This document shows, in pieces, positions 7,021 to 14,248 of a stretch of DNA of 29,118 bases. A program made the translations under genes and the position numbers. Each line of letters starts with the position of its first letter. Within the stretch, counting starts at the first letter, position 1. Below the pieces are notes generated by a model, which searched no databases, was not told the DNA's origin, and saw only the letters and a program-made list of their open reading frames with translations. This stretch comes from a virus. The DNA lies in the IMG/VR virus record IMGVR_UViG_3300044237_004441, positions 1 to 29,118 of that record; one strand, given 5' to 3'.

Positions 7021-7815
7021 ATGAGTAAACACGCAGTTGTTTCGCTAAGTGGCGGGATGGATAGTTCCACACTTTTACTCAGAGCGTTATCTGAGTATGA
7101 TTCAGTTACAGCTTTATCTTTTGATTATGGTCAAAAACATAGAGTTGAACTACAAAGAGCACAGTCTCTTATAGATTATTTAGCTAGTAAAGGTCACAAT
7201 GTAACATATAAGCAAATTAAACTTGATGGTTTAGTTGACTTATTAAACTCTTCCTTAGTACAAGGTGGGGATGACGTTCCAGAAGGTCATTACGAGCAAG
7301 ATAACATGAAAGAAACAGTAGTACCTAATAGAAATAAAATGTTCGCTTCAATTACACAAGCAGTAGCTTTATCTAAAGCAAATGCTACACAGGAGCAAGT
7401 TGATATTTGTTTAGGAATACATGCTGGTGATCATGCAGTTTATCCTGATTGTAGACAAGAATTTAGGGATGCAGATGATGCAGCCTTTAGAATTGGTAAT
7501 TGGGAAGCTGAAAGAGTAGGTTACTTTACACCTTATCTTGATACTGATAAACTTGGTATCTTACAGGATGGTTTAGTTTTATGTGATGAATTAAATATAG
7601 ATTTTGATGATGTTTATAAGAGAACAAATACATCTTATAAACCTTATCCAAGTGGTAATTCTGATTATAAATCAGCATCATCGGTTGAGAGAATTGAGGC
7701 ATTTATAGCATTAGGGAGACCTGATCCTGTTCAATACGAAGATGAAACAGGTCCTGTTTCTTATGAAGTAGCAAAAGCTTCAGTTGAAAAAGTATTAGCT
7801 GAATACTCAGCATAG
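7021..7815 (+). CDS. queC: QueC-like 7-cyano-7-deazaguanine synthase with degenerate zinc site
   Basis: The 264-residue product has the ATP pyrophosphatase PP-loop SGGMDSST (residues 10-17) and the segment FDYGQKHRVEL typical of QueC, which turns 7-carboxy-7-deazaguanine (CDG) into preQ0 with ATP and ammonia through an amide intermediate (ADG). Near the C-terminus, QueC proteins carry four zinc-binding cysteines (C then CXXCXXC). Here the equivalents are Ser205, Asp215, Ser218 and Ser221 (codons TCT, GAT, TCA, TCG), with the following VER and the ALGRPDPV segment preserved. The frame is intact and the downstream motif is in register, so this is replacement and not frameshift. It may fold without zinc, stop at ADG, or have another substrate. 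The tRNA-Gln gene follows by six bases. Confidence 0.85.
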   Translation: MSKHAVVSLSGGMDSSTLLLRALSEYDSVTALSFDYGQKHRVELQRAQSLIDYLASKGHNVTYKQIKLDGLVDLLNSSLVQGGDDVPEGHYEQDNMKETVVPNRNKMFASITQAVALSKANATQEQVDICLGIHAGDHAVYPDCRQEFRDADDAAFRIGNWEAERVGYFTPYLDTDKLGILQDGLVLCDELNIDFDDVYKRTNTSYKPYPSGNSDYKSASSVERIEAFIALGRPDPVQYEDETGPVSYEVAKASVEKVLAEYSA

Positions 7816-7821
7816 TACAAT

Positions 7822-7892
7822 TGTCTCATGGTGTAATGGTAGCACAGCTGGTTTTGGTCCAGCTAGTTAAGGTTCGAGTCCTTATGAGACTA
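7822..7892 (+). tRNA. trnQ: tRNA-Gln (anticodon UUG)
   Basis: A 71-nt cloverleaf can be folded: acceptor TGTCTCA with TGAGACT, D arm around TGGTGTAATGGTAGCACA, anticodon stem GCTGG/CCAGC with loop TTTTGGT (anticodon TTG at 7854-7856, reading CAA), and T arm TAAGG/CCTTA with loop TTCGAGT. CCA is not encoded. The terminal pair reads T1-T72, a mismatch where tRNA-Gln usually has a weak U-A pair. CAA is clearly the favoured Gln codon in the neighbouring phage genes, which fits a codon-supply role. It lies inside the deazaguanine cluster, but a UUG anticodon is not a queuosine substrate (those are GUN). Confidence 0.92.
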
Positions 7893-7900
7893 CTAATAAT

Positions 7901-8032
7901 ATGAAAAAAAAAGAAAGACAAAATTTATTTAATATGATTCAATTAACTATTGGTATTAGTATGGTTAGTGCCTGTGTAGTTGCTATTATTATTTTAGGTT
8001 TATTTTTCTTAGGTTCAAAATTTAATTTTTAA
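7901..8032 (+). CDS. Small single-TM protein (43 aa)
   Basis: An ATG nine bases after the tRNA opens a 43-codon frame ending TAA at 8030-8032; the next ATG is at 8034. The product has a basic N-terminus (MKKKERQ) and one hydrophobic segment at about residues 13-37 ending FFLGSKFNF. It is tightly packed with the following small membrane protein gene, suggesting a pair. No family recognised. Confidence 0.6.
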   Translation: MKKKERQNLFNMIQLTIGISMVSACVVAIIILGLFFLGSKFNF

Positions 8033-8033
8033 T

Positions 8034-8231
8034 ATGTTAGACGTAAATGGTATAAAAAGAGATAGAGAAAATTTAGAATACATGCCTAATCAAAAATGGC
8101 ATCAAATTATAAGTTTTATTAAATCCGGCATTAGAATTGCTGGTTATGGACTTCTGCTATATTCCGTGCCTATTGCAGTGGGAGTTCTTATATTGTCGGA
8201 AGCAATAGGCATAATAGAAGAATTAGTATGA
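8034..8231 (+). CDS. Small membrane protein (65 aa)
   Basis: The 65-residue product has a charged N-terminal third and a hydrophobic stretch at about residues 33-58, enough for one TM segment. It follows the preceding small gene by one base and its stop overlaps the thioredoxin ATG (ATGA). No family recognised; the two small membrane proteins lie inside the modification cluster without an obvious link to it. Confidence 0.65.
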   Translation: MLDVNGIKRDRENLEYMPNQKWHQIISFIKSGIRIAGYGLLLYSVPIAVGVLILSEAIGIIEELV

Positions 8232-8476
8232 AACAAATTATTTATTTTACAGCAAAATGGTGTGGTCCTTGCCGAACATTAGGACCGATAATGGAAGGTC
8301 TTTCTAGTGAATTAAATATTAGAAGAGTAGATGTTGATCAAGACAGAGAACTCTCAACTAAATATGGAATAAGATCAGTTCCAGCATTAGTTTTAGTTAA
8401 TGAAGCTGGTGAAGAGATAAAAAGATCAATAGGTGTTCAATCTCGTGAAGTAATAAAAGAATGGTATAATGGGTAA
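8228..8476 (+). CDS. Thioredoxin / glutaredoxin-like protein
   Basis: The 82-residue product is a compact thioredoxin fold: strand IIYFTA, then the classical active site WCGPC (residues 12-16), strand RRVDVDQD, the cis-proline loop SVPALVLV (about 56-63) and a C-terminal helix. It is shorter than the usual 105-110 residues because the N-terminal helix is missing, as in many phage thioredoxins. It is cytosolic (no signal peptide) and could reduce the phage ribonucleotide reductase, whose tail is at the window start, or serve an enzyme in this cluster. It overlaps the next gene by eight bases. Confidence 0.88.
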   Translation: MKQIIYFTAKWCGPCRTLGPIMEGLSSELNIRRVDVDQDRELSTKYGIRSVPALVLVNEAGEEIKRSIGVQSREVIKEWYNG

Positions 8477-8933
8477 ATTTCAATCAAGTAAAGTATTTGA
8501 CGGATTTAGTACAGTGTTTCGTCAATGGAAAGCAGAAACAACACACTGTAGATTTGTTCATGGATATGGTATTTCATTTAAAGTTTACTTTGAAGGTGAC
8601 CTAGACGAAAGAAATTGGGTTTGGGATTTTGGAGGAATGAAGAGAGCAAAAACTCAAATTGACGGTAAATCCCCTAAAGAATGGATGGATTATATGTTTG
8701 ATCATACTCTAATAGTTGCTGAGGATGATCCATTTATAAAAGCATTTCAACAAATGGAGGAAGCAGGAGTTGCACAGGTAAGAATCATACCAGCAACTGG
8801 TGCAGAAAAGTTTGCTGAATATATTTATAATAAGCTTAATGAGTTTGTTGATACCGAAACTGAAGGTAGAGTTAGAGTTACCAAAGTTAAGTTCATGGAA
8901 CATGGTAAAAATGCAGCTTGTTACGTAGAATAA
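8469..8933 (+). CDS. queD: QueD-like 6-carboxy-tetrahydropterin synthase
   Basis: The 154-residue product belongs to the 6-pyruvoyl-tetrahydropterin synthase family; it should convert 7,8-dihydroneopterin triphosphate (from FolE2) to 6-carboxytetrahydropterin, the second step to 7-deazaguanines. Visible landmarks are THCRFVHGYG (His26, Cys27, His31), WVWDFGGMK (about 51-59), FDHTLIV (about 78-84) and a C-terminal VKFMEHGKNAACYVE with the acid that binds the pterin. The classical HGH is HGY here (Tyr33), and the first zinc His of the usual FSAAH motif seems replaced by His26. I recall the same variant in a subgroup of this family from alphaproteobacteria and marine phages, so this is probably functional. 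It lies between the thioredoxin gene and queE. Confidence 0.85.
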   Translation: MGKFQSSKVFDGFSTVFRQWKAETTHCRFVHGYGISFKVYFEGDLDERNWVWDFGGMKRAKTQIDGKSPKEWMDYMFDHTLIVAEDDPFIKAFQQMEEAGVAQVRIIPATGAEKFAEYIYNKLNEFVDTETEGRVRVTKVKFMEHGKNAACYVE

Positions 8934-8976
8934 GTTTTATATAGTGAATGAAAAACCACTTTAAAAAATTGACAAT

Positions 8977-9759
8977 ATGCACAAACAATTAAAAAGAATA
9001 GAGGACTATCAAAAGACTCTAGGGGTGTTAGAACTTTACACCGCGGTACAATCAGAAGGTTCAAGACAAGGTTATCCTACAATTGTTGTTAGAACATCAG
9101 GATGCACACATAGATGTTATTTTGGAGAAGGTGGATGGTGTGATTCTTGGTATACAAGTATCCATCCAGAAAAAGGTACTTATTGTTTCCAAGATATTAT
9201 AGACATGTATGATGCAAATCCTCATATTAAGGAAATGATGTTAACAGGGGGTTCTCCTACAATGCATCCTGCTTTAGTAAATGAACTTACACATTTTGCG
9301 AACGATAGAGAAATTTTTATTACAATTGAAACAGAAGGATCCCATTTTCTTCCTACCGATTATCCTATTAATTTGCTATCTATTAGTCCTAAGTTTAGCA
9401 ACAGTATTCCAGTGGTGGGAGCTATAACTCCTCAAGGTGCTGTTGTAGACGAAAAGATGGTTAAGAAACATAATTCAAAAAGAATGAATTTAGAAGCCAT
9501 TAAACAATCTATTGAATATCATTCCGATTATCATATCAAACCAGTAATAGATAAAGAATTATCTATGATTCCTGAAGTAGATGAAATGATTGAAAAATTA
9601 GGAATACCAGCAGAAAAAGTTTGGGCAATGCCTGCTGGTGATGATAGAAAGTCATTAATGGAATCTTATCCTATAGTTATGAATTTTGTCAGAGATAAGG
9701 GATGGCGTTTTACAGGACGATCTCATATAATGGCATTTAACACTGAAAGATGTGTCTAG
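8977..9759 (+). CDS. queE: QueE-like radical SAM 7-carboxy-7-deazaguanine synthase
   Basis: The 260-residue product shows the QueE layout: an N-terminal LYTAVQSEGSRQGYPTIVVRTSGC, the radical SAM cysteines, LTGGSPTMHP (about 89-98), an IETEGS strand, SPKFS, KPVID, and a C-terminal RSHIMAFNTERCV like the RLHxxxWGxxRGV end of QueE. It would contract 6-carboxytetrahydropterin to 7-carboxy-7-deazaguanine using SAM and a 4Fe-4S cluster. The cluster cysteines are Cys43, Cys47 and Cys55, that is CX3CX7C with a Gly-rich insert, instead of the usual CX3CX2C; CDS directly after Cys55 is the conserved position. A small gene overlaps its end. Confidence 0.87.
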   Translation: MHKQLKRIEDYQKTLGVLELYTAVQSEGSRQGYPTIVVRTSGCTHRCYFGEGGWCDSWYTSIHPEKGTYCFQDIIDMYDANPHIKEMMLTGGSPTMHPALVNELTHFANDREIFITIETEGSHFLPTDYPINLLSISPKFSNSIPVVGAITPQGAVVDEKMVKKHNSKRMNLEAIKQSIEYHSDYHIKPVIDKELSMIPEVDEMIEKLGIPAEKVWAMPAGDDRKSLMESYPIVMNFVRDKGWRFTGRSHIMAFNTERCV

Positions 9760-9889
9760 AGAGGAAGCACTAGAAATTTTAGAGGAAATAGAGGAAAATG
9801 TAGGTGTTTGTTGTGCTATTACAATGGAGCCAGATGAAGTATTAGTCCTTATTGATAAATTAAAAAATTATTTAGAAAATGAATCTTAA
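9752..9889 (+). CDS. Small acidic protein (45 aa), GTG start
   Basis: Between queE and the oxygenase gene there is an open frame of 45 codons from GTG 9752, overlapping queE by eight bases and the next gene by eleven. The product (MSREEALEILEEIEENVG at the start) is acidic and helical with a central CC pair. The overlaps on both sides match the gene packing of the window, which supports it, but the start codon is not ATG and nothing is known of its function. Confidence 0.5.
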   Translation: MSREEALEILEEIEENVGVCCAITMEPDEVLVLIDKLKNYLENES

Positions 9890-10514
9890 AGATATAGTAG
9901 GCATTTATGATGACGTTTTTACGGAATCAGAATGTAAAGTTCTAATGTATAAATTAGAAGAAGCAATAAAAAATGGGACGGCTTATAAGGGAGCTCATGC
10001 AGGTGTAGGGGAATTAAAAGTATCTACAGATTATGATATTCTTTCTGATGATAATAATCAGATGATTTCTAATTTAGTTATGGAAAAATTTAATAGTACC
10101 TTATCTAATGTATATTTAGAAAATACTTTATACGTTGATGATTATAATAACCATAGATTAGTTAATGGTCACACGTATTATCCACTACTACAAATCCAAA
10201 AATATAATAAAAATAATGGACACTATAATACTTGGCATGTAGAAGCTGAAAATTATCCTTCAAGCGACAGAGCCTTTGTTTTTATTTTATATCTTAATGA
10301 TGTTGAAGAAGGTGGGGAAACTGGATTTTTATTTAAAGAGGATAATGATTGGTTTAAAGTAAAACCAAAAACAGGAAGATTAATAATTCATCCTGCTCAA
10401 TTTCCTTTTATACATAAAGGTTATATGCCAAAATCATCTGACAAATATATTTTAACAACTTGGTTATGTTGGAAAGATTTAAGTCAGGAACAAAATCCCT
10501 TGTTTATTAACTAA
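9879..10514 (+). CDS. 2OG-Fe(II) oxygenase, prolyl 4-hydroxylase-like
   Basis: The 211-residue product has the double-stranded beta-helix signature of this superfamily: an N-terminal IVGIYDDVFTESEC, the metal pair WHVE (His120, Glu122), YLNDVEEGGETGF (about 139-151), and a distal PFIHKGYMPKSSDKYILTTW with His179 and a basic 2-oxoglutarate anchor. Glu in place of Asp in HxD is uncommon but tolerated in some members. Such enzymes hydroxylate proteins, small molecules or bases. Position between queE and folE2 makes modification of the deazaguanine or of DNA an attractive idea (inference); T4-like marine phages carry many such genes with unknown targets. Confidence 0.8.
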   Translation: MNLKDIVGIYDDVFTESECKVLMYKLEEAIKNGTAYKGAHAGVGELKVSTDYDILSDDNNQMISNLVMEKFNSTLSNVYLENTLYVDDYNNHRLVNGHTYYPLLQIQKYNKNNGHYNTWHVEAENYPSSDRAFVFILYLNDVEEGGETGFLFKEDNDWFKVKPKTGRLIIHPAQFPFIHKGYMPKSSDKYILTTWLCWKDLSQEQNPLFIN

Positions 10515-10531
10515 ATTTTTATTATATTGAT

Positions 10532-11560
10532 ATGAACAAAATGAATAAATTTGAAAAAAAATACGAATGGGTTGGAGATGTAGACTCCTATAAAGAAGCT
10601 GAACCTAATGAACATTCGGTAAAATATAATGAACCGAATAGAGATTATGATTCTGATTACAAACCAACAAAAGAGGATATTGAAACATTTCCTGATTTAC
10701 AAAATGGTCCCTCTTCATTAATTCAGGGCTCACCTGTAGAAATTCAACAAGTAGGTATTCATAATTTTAGATTACCTCTGAAATATAGTACTAGAGATAA
10801 TGGTGATATAGAATTAGAAACTAAGGTAACAGGTACTGTGTCTTTAGAAGCACATAAAAAAGGTATTAATATGTCTCGTATTATGAGATCATTTTATGAG
10901 TTTAGGAATGATACTTTTAGTATAGATAAATTAAAAGATATTTTATACGCCTATAAAGAAAAATTAAACACGTTTGATTCTAAAATTGCACTTAAATTTT
11001 CTTATCCTATTATTAAAAAATCACTAAGATCAGATAATGAAGGCTACCAGTATTATAATGTTACTTTGGAGGGTGGTTTAGATAAGGAAGGTGATTTAAA
11101 AAAGTATATTCATTTTGATTTTGTTTATTCTTCAGCTTGTCCTTGTTCCTATGAATTAGCTGAGTATGCTAGAAAATATAGAAATAAGGCCACAGTATCA
11201 CATTCCCAAAGATCAGTAGCCAGAATATCTATTGAATTTGAGGATATGGTTTGGATAGAGGAATTACAAGAAATGTGTGATAGAGCTCTTAATACAGAAA
11301 CTCAAGTAGTAGTAAAAAGAGAAGATGAAATGGCGTTTGCCGAGCTTAATGGTTCATATCTTAAATTTGTAGAAGATGCTGCTAGATTATTATATGAGCA
11401 ATTAATTGCAGATAAAAGAATAAAAGATTTTAGGGTAATATGTTCACACCAGGAATCACTTCATTCACATGATGCTATTTCTGTTATATTACACCCTAAT
11501 AGTAAGTTTTGCCCAGATGTTTCTCACGAAACATGGTCAAGTTTAATTCATATATCTTAA
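10532..11560 (+). CDS. folE2: GTP cyclohydrolase IB, FolE2 type
   Basis: The 342-residue product resembles FolE2, the metal-dependent GTP cyclohydrolase that makes 7,8-dihydroneopterin triphosphate, the entry to the deazaguanine pathway. Landmarks in order: VGIHNFRLPLKY (about 73-84), a long TVSLEAHKKGINMSRIM (compare KGxHMSR of the family), SSACPCSYELAEY with Cys203 and Cys205, a HSQRSVA segment, and near the end QESLHSHDAISV, matching the ExxHxHxA signature. The first 65 residues are an acidic, low-complexity extension not usual in the family. It overlaps nothing and is followed directly by the phosphoribosyltransferase ATG. QueF, which shares the T-fold, is excluded by the CPCS and HSHDA motifs. 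Confidence 0.85.
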   Translation: MNKMNKFEKKYEWVGDVDSYKEAEPNEHSVKYNEPNRDYDSDYKPTKEDIETFPDLQNGPSSLIQGSPVEIQQVGIHNFRLPLKYSTRDNGDIELETKVTGTVSLEAHKKGINMSRIMRSFYEFRNDTFSIDKLKDILYAYKEKLNTFDSKIALKFSYPIIKKSLRSDNEGYQYYNVTLEGGLDKEGDLKKYIHFDFVYSSACPCSYELAEYARKYRNKATVSHSQRSVARISIEFEDMVWIEELQEMCDRALNTETQVVVKREDEMAFAELNGSYLKFVEDAARLLYEQLIADKRIKDFRVICSHQESLHSHDAISVILHPNSKFCPDVSHETWSSLIHIS

Positions 11561-11965
11561 ATGGATAATAAAGTTTATGTAACATGGGGTCAAGTATATA
11601 AGTTACTTGATAAAATTCATGAACAAGTAGGAAGTGAAATTGATTTAGTTGCTGGTATTCCCAGAGGTGGAACCTTATTAGCTATTTTATATTCACATAG
11701 ATATGGAGTAGAATATACGGAATGGCCTAATGATAAGTATCCTCACCTTTTAATTTTAGATGATATTGCTGATACGGGTAAAACTTTAAAAATATGGCAA
11801 GATAAAATAAGTGTTCCTTATTATGCCACTTTACATTATAAAAGAAGTTCTATTGTAGAACCTGACTTTTATGGAAAAAAATTAATAAAAGAAGATAAAT
11901 GGATAGTTTATCCATGGGAGAGAAAAGATTCTAAACCAATTCAAGATTATTTAAAAAATGAGTGA
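11561..11965 (+). CDS. Purine-type phosphoribosyltransferase
   Basis: The 134-residue product has the PRPP-binding signature LLILDDIADTGKTL (about residues 63-76) and the upstream loop LVAGIPRGGTLLA (29-41), as in hypoxanthine/xanthine-guanine phosphoribosyltransferases (base plus PRPP to nucleoside monophosphate). It is short and lacks a long hood domain, so the base cannot be told from sequence. It starts directly after the folE2 stop and overlaps the MazG-like gene by eight bases. The DpdA reaction should free guanine from DNA, so salvage of guanine to GMP would close the cycle (inference). Confidence 0.8.
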   Translation: MDNKVYVTWGQVYKLLDKIHEQVGSEIDLVAGIPRGGTLLAILYSHRYGVEYTEWPNDKYPHLLILDDIADTGKTLKIWQDKISVPYYATLHYKRSSIVEPDFYGKKLIKEDKWIVYPWERKDSKPIQDYLKNE

Positions 11966-12542
11966 ACAATTAAAATTATTTAACGTAGATACAGAAGTTT
12001 ATAGAGTTATGTCAGTTAAGGGAGCTGTACCTTTTGTAGATGAAGTGGAAGAATTTAACTCTACATTTAAAAAACCTAATAATTATGAACCAACGATACC
12101 GAAGGAAAAGAAGGAGTGGCAATTCGTATACGACTTTGTACTTGAAGAACTGGAAGAATATAGACAAGCTTGCCAAAACGGAGACATCGTGGAAATTTTG
12201 GATGCTTTGTGTGATATTACTTATGTTTCCCTTGGGAACGGGGTTATGTTACATGGCCTTAAAGATAAGATATGGCCGGCATATCAAGAGGTACAAGCAT
12301 CGAATTTGTCGAAGTCTTGTAGCACTGAGGAAGAAGCCATGGAAACTGTCACCCTCCGTTCTAAAGAACAAGCTGAGTCATGTCATTATGAGCAAGTAGA
12401 AGATAGATTTGTTGTATATAGATCAAGGGATAGAAAAGTTATGAAATCAATAAATTATTTTAGACCTAATTTACGCCAATTTTTCACTGAAGAAGAAATA
12501 GATAAATGTAGACCTAATTACGATCCAGGAACTATTATATAA
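11958..12542 (+). CDS. MazG-like nucleotide pyrophosphohydrolase
   Basis: The 194-residue product has an all-alpha NTP pyrophosphohydrolase core: EELEEY (residues 64-69), then a helix with DIVEILDALCDITYV (76-90) that gives the EXXD-type metal site (Glu79, Asp82, Asp86), as in MazG/HisE-like enzymes that hydrolyse (d)NTPs to monophosphates. Phages use such enzymes to shape nucleotide pools or (p)ppGpp. A C-terminal extension (about 130-194) is unlike the core family. Bases 12181-12360 have about 43% G+C against 25-30% around, with different codon choice, as if that part was acquired separately. Its stop overlaps the polymerase ATG (TAATG). Confidence 0.75.
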   Translation: MSEQLKLFNVDTEVYRVMSVKGAVPFVDEVEEFNSTFKKPNNYEPTIPKEKKEWQFVYDFVLEELEEYRQACQNGDIVEILDALCDITYVSLGNGVMLHGLKDKIWPAYQEVQASNLSKSCSTEEEAMETVTLRSKEQAESCHYEQVEDRFVVYRSRDRKVMKSINYFRPNLRQFFTEEEIDKCRPNYDPGTII

Positions 12543-14245
12543 TGTATAAAAAGTGTTACGCTAGTAGAATAAAAAATAACAAATATAAAATCCATTTATG
12601 GGATGATATTGGTTATGATGAAATAGTTTGGTATGACACTGCTTATGAGCAAAATAAAGATGGAAAGTATACTGGAGTTGATGGAGTAAAATTAAGTAAA
12701 ACAACTAATTGGGATAGAAATGATCTTGGATTATATTTTCAAGATATGAAACCACACCAAAAATATTTAGTTGAAAGATATGGGACAGCAGATGAACCCT
12801 CAACATCACATAAAGAATTATTTTTTGATATTGAGTGTGAAATAGGAGGTGCTTTAACTGAAGAATATATTGAAAATGCTCCGATGCCTATTACATCAAT
12901 AGCTTGGTGGTATAAACAAAAAGACGAGTGGGCTATATTAATTCTAGATAAAAAAAACCAACTTAAACATACTAAAGCCAGAAATAAAGAAATTATACCA
13001 TGTAAAACTGAATCTGAATTATTAGCAACATTTTTAGAAAAGTTTAGAGAGATTGATCCTGATATTCTAGTAGGTTATAATAGTGATTTCTTTGATATAC
13101 CTTATCTATATTATAGAATGTGTAATGTATTAGGAAATGAATGGGCTGATCATTTATCACCACTTACTAAAGTAAATGCTAAAAAAGGTAATGATTATTT
13201 CTTTAAACGTAATCAATTTGTAGATATTATTGGTGTGGAATCATTAGACTATATTAGATTACATAAAAAATATAGCTGGAAAGATGAACCAAGTTGGAAA
13301 TTAGATGCAATAGGAGAAAAATATACAGGAATAGGTAAGGTGGAGTATGAAGGTAATTTGGATCAATTATTTGAAACTGATATTCATAAATTTATTCAAT
13401 ATAATTTTCGTGATGTAGAAATATTAAAACTATTAGATGAAAAATTACAATATTTAGCTTTAACTAAAAACTTATCTCATAAAGGTAAACATAATTATAG
13501 TGAAGTTTATTCTAATAGCATTACACAAGATGGAGCTATATCAGCCTATCTACTATCACAAGGAATTGTTCCACCTGCTAGGCATAGAAACCCTAAAGCT
13601 AAAAAAGGTTATGCTGGTGGTTATTTGTTTTGCCCCCAAGCTGGATTATATAAATACATGTTTGATGAAGATTTAACATCGCTATATCCATCTATAATTA
13701 TGTCTTTAAACATAGGTAGGGAAACTTTCAAGGGACGTATCATAGATGCTGATGATCGCAATAATAGATTGGGTTTAAACGATTTAAAAGAACGTGACCC
13801 TGAAGAAGAATTATTAGTAGAAAATGATAAAAAACAACAAACTAGAGTTAATGTAGGTAGATTAATAGCTATGATTGAGCAAAATAATCTAGCTATATCA
13901 GCTAATGGTTGTTTATTTTCTACTGATAAAGAATCTACATTATCAACTGTTTTAAATAAATGGTTTGATGAAAGAGTAAAATATAAGAATGAAATGAAAA
14001 AAGCATATAAATCTGGAGATAAAGAAAAGGGTGCTTATTATCATTTAATGCAATACACAATGAAAATTTTATTAAATAGTTTATATGGTGCTACAGCATT
14101 ACCTGGATTTAGATATGGCTTACCAGAATCTATTTTAAGTGAATCCATTACTCTAACAGGTTGGAGAATAATCCAGGAAAGTGCTTTATGTGCTAATAGA
14201 CATATGAATAAAGTAATTAAAAATGAAGTTAAATTAAATATATAA
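12542..14245 (+). CDS. 43A: DNA polymerase family B (gp43-like), N-terminal part: exonuclease and Pol motifs A and B
   Basis: The 567-residue product carries the proofreading exonuclease motifs FFDIECE (Asp96, Glu98), NSDFFD (Asn180, Asp185) and YNFRD (Asp291), then Pol motif A DLTSLYPSI (from Asp377) and motif B KILLNSLYG (Lys508 to Gly516). It stops 51 residues after motif B, before the catalytic motif C. Motif C is found in a separate gene at 15779. The two together give about 880 residues, the size of T4 gp43 (898). The C-terminal piece must bind to rebuild the palm domain. Split gene 43 is known in some Aeromonas T4-like phages, where a homing endonuclease is involved; none is visible here. 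Confidence 0.93.
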   Translation: MYKKCYASRIKNNKYKIHLWDDIGYDEIVWYDTAYEQNKDGKYTGVDGVKLSKTTNWDRNDLGLYFQDMKPHQKYLVERYGTADEPSTSHKELFFDIECEIGGALTEEYIENAPMPITSIAWWYKQKDEWAILILDKKNQLKHTKARNKEIIPCKTESELLATFLEKFREIDPDILVGYNSDFFDIPYLYYRMCNVLGNEWADHLSPLTKVNAKKGNDYFFKRNQFVDIIGVESLDYIRLHKKYSWKDEPSWKLDAIGEKYTGIGKVEYEGNLDQLFETDIHKFIQYNFRDVEILKLLDEKLQYLALTKNLSHKGKHNYSEVYSNSITQDGAISAYLLSQGIVPPARHRNPKAKKGYAGGYLFCPQAGLYKYMFDEDLTSLYPSIIMSLNIGRETFKGRIIDADDRNNRLGLNDLKERDPEEELLVENDKKQQTRVNVGRLIAMIEQNNLAISANGCLFSTDKESTLSTVLNKWFDERVKYKNEMKKAYKSGDKEKGAYYHLMQYTMKILLNSLYGATALPGFRYGLPESILSESITLTGWRIIQESALCANRHMNKVIKNEVKLNI

Positions 14246-14248
14246 ATT

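Noticed and set aside
6885-7070. Minus-strand frame of 61 codons across the queC promoter
   Set aside because: It overlaps two genes with strong motifs, all supported genes are on the plus strand, and the product has no recognisable feature.
8709-8903. Minus-strand frame inside queD
   Set aside because: Antisense shadow of a gene with clear pterin synthase motifs.
10532-11560. QueF (preQ0 reductase) as the identity of the 342-aa protein
   Set aside because: It has the CPCS and ExxHxHxA motifs of FolE2 and not the QueF Cys/Asp and NADPH motif pattern.
12040-12399. 119-codon plus-strand frame within the MazG-like gene
   Set aside because: The main frame has the conserved metal-binding helices; the alternative product has no sense and falls in the G+C-rich patch, where stops are fewer.
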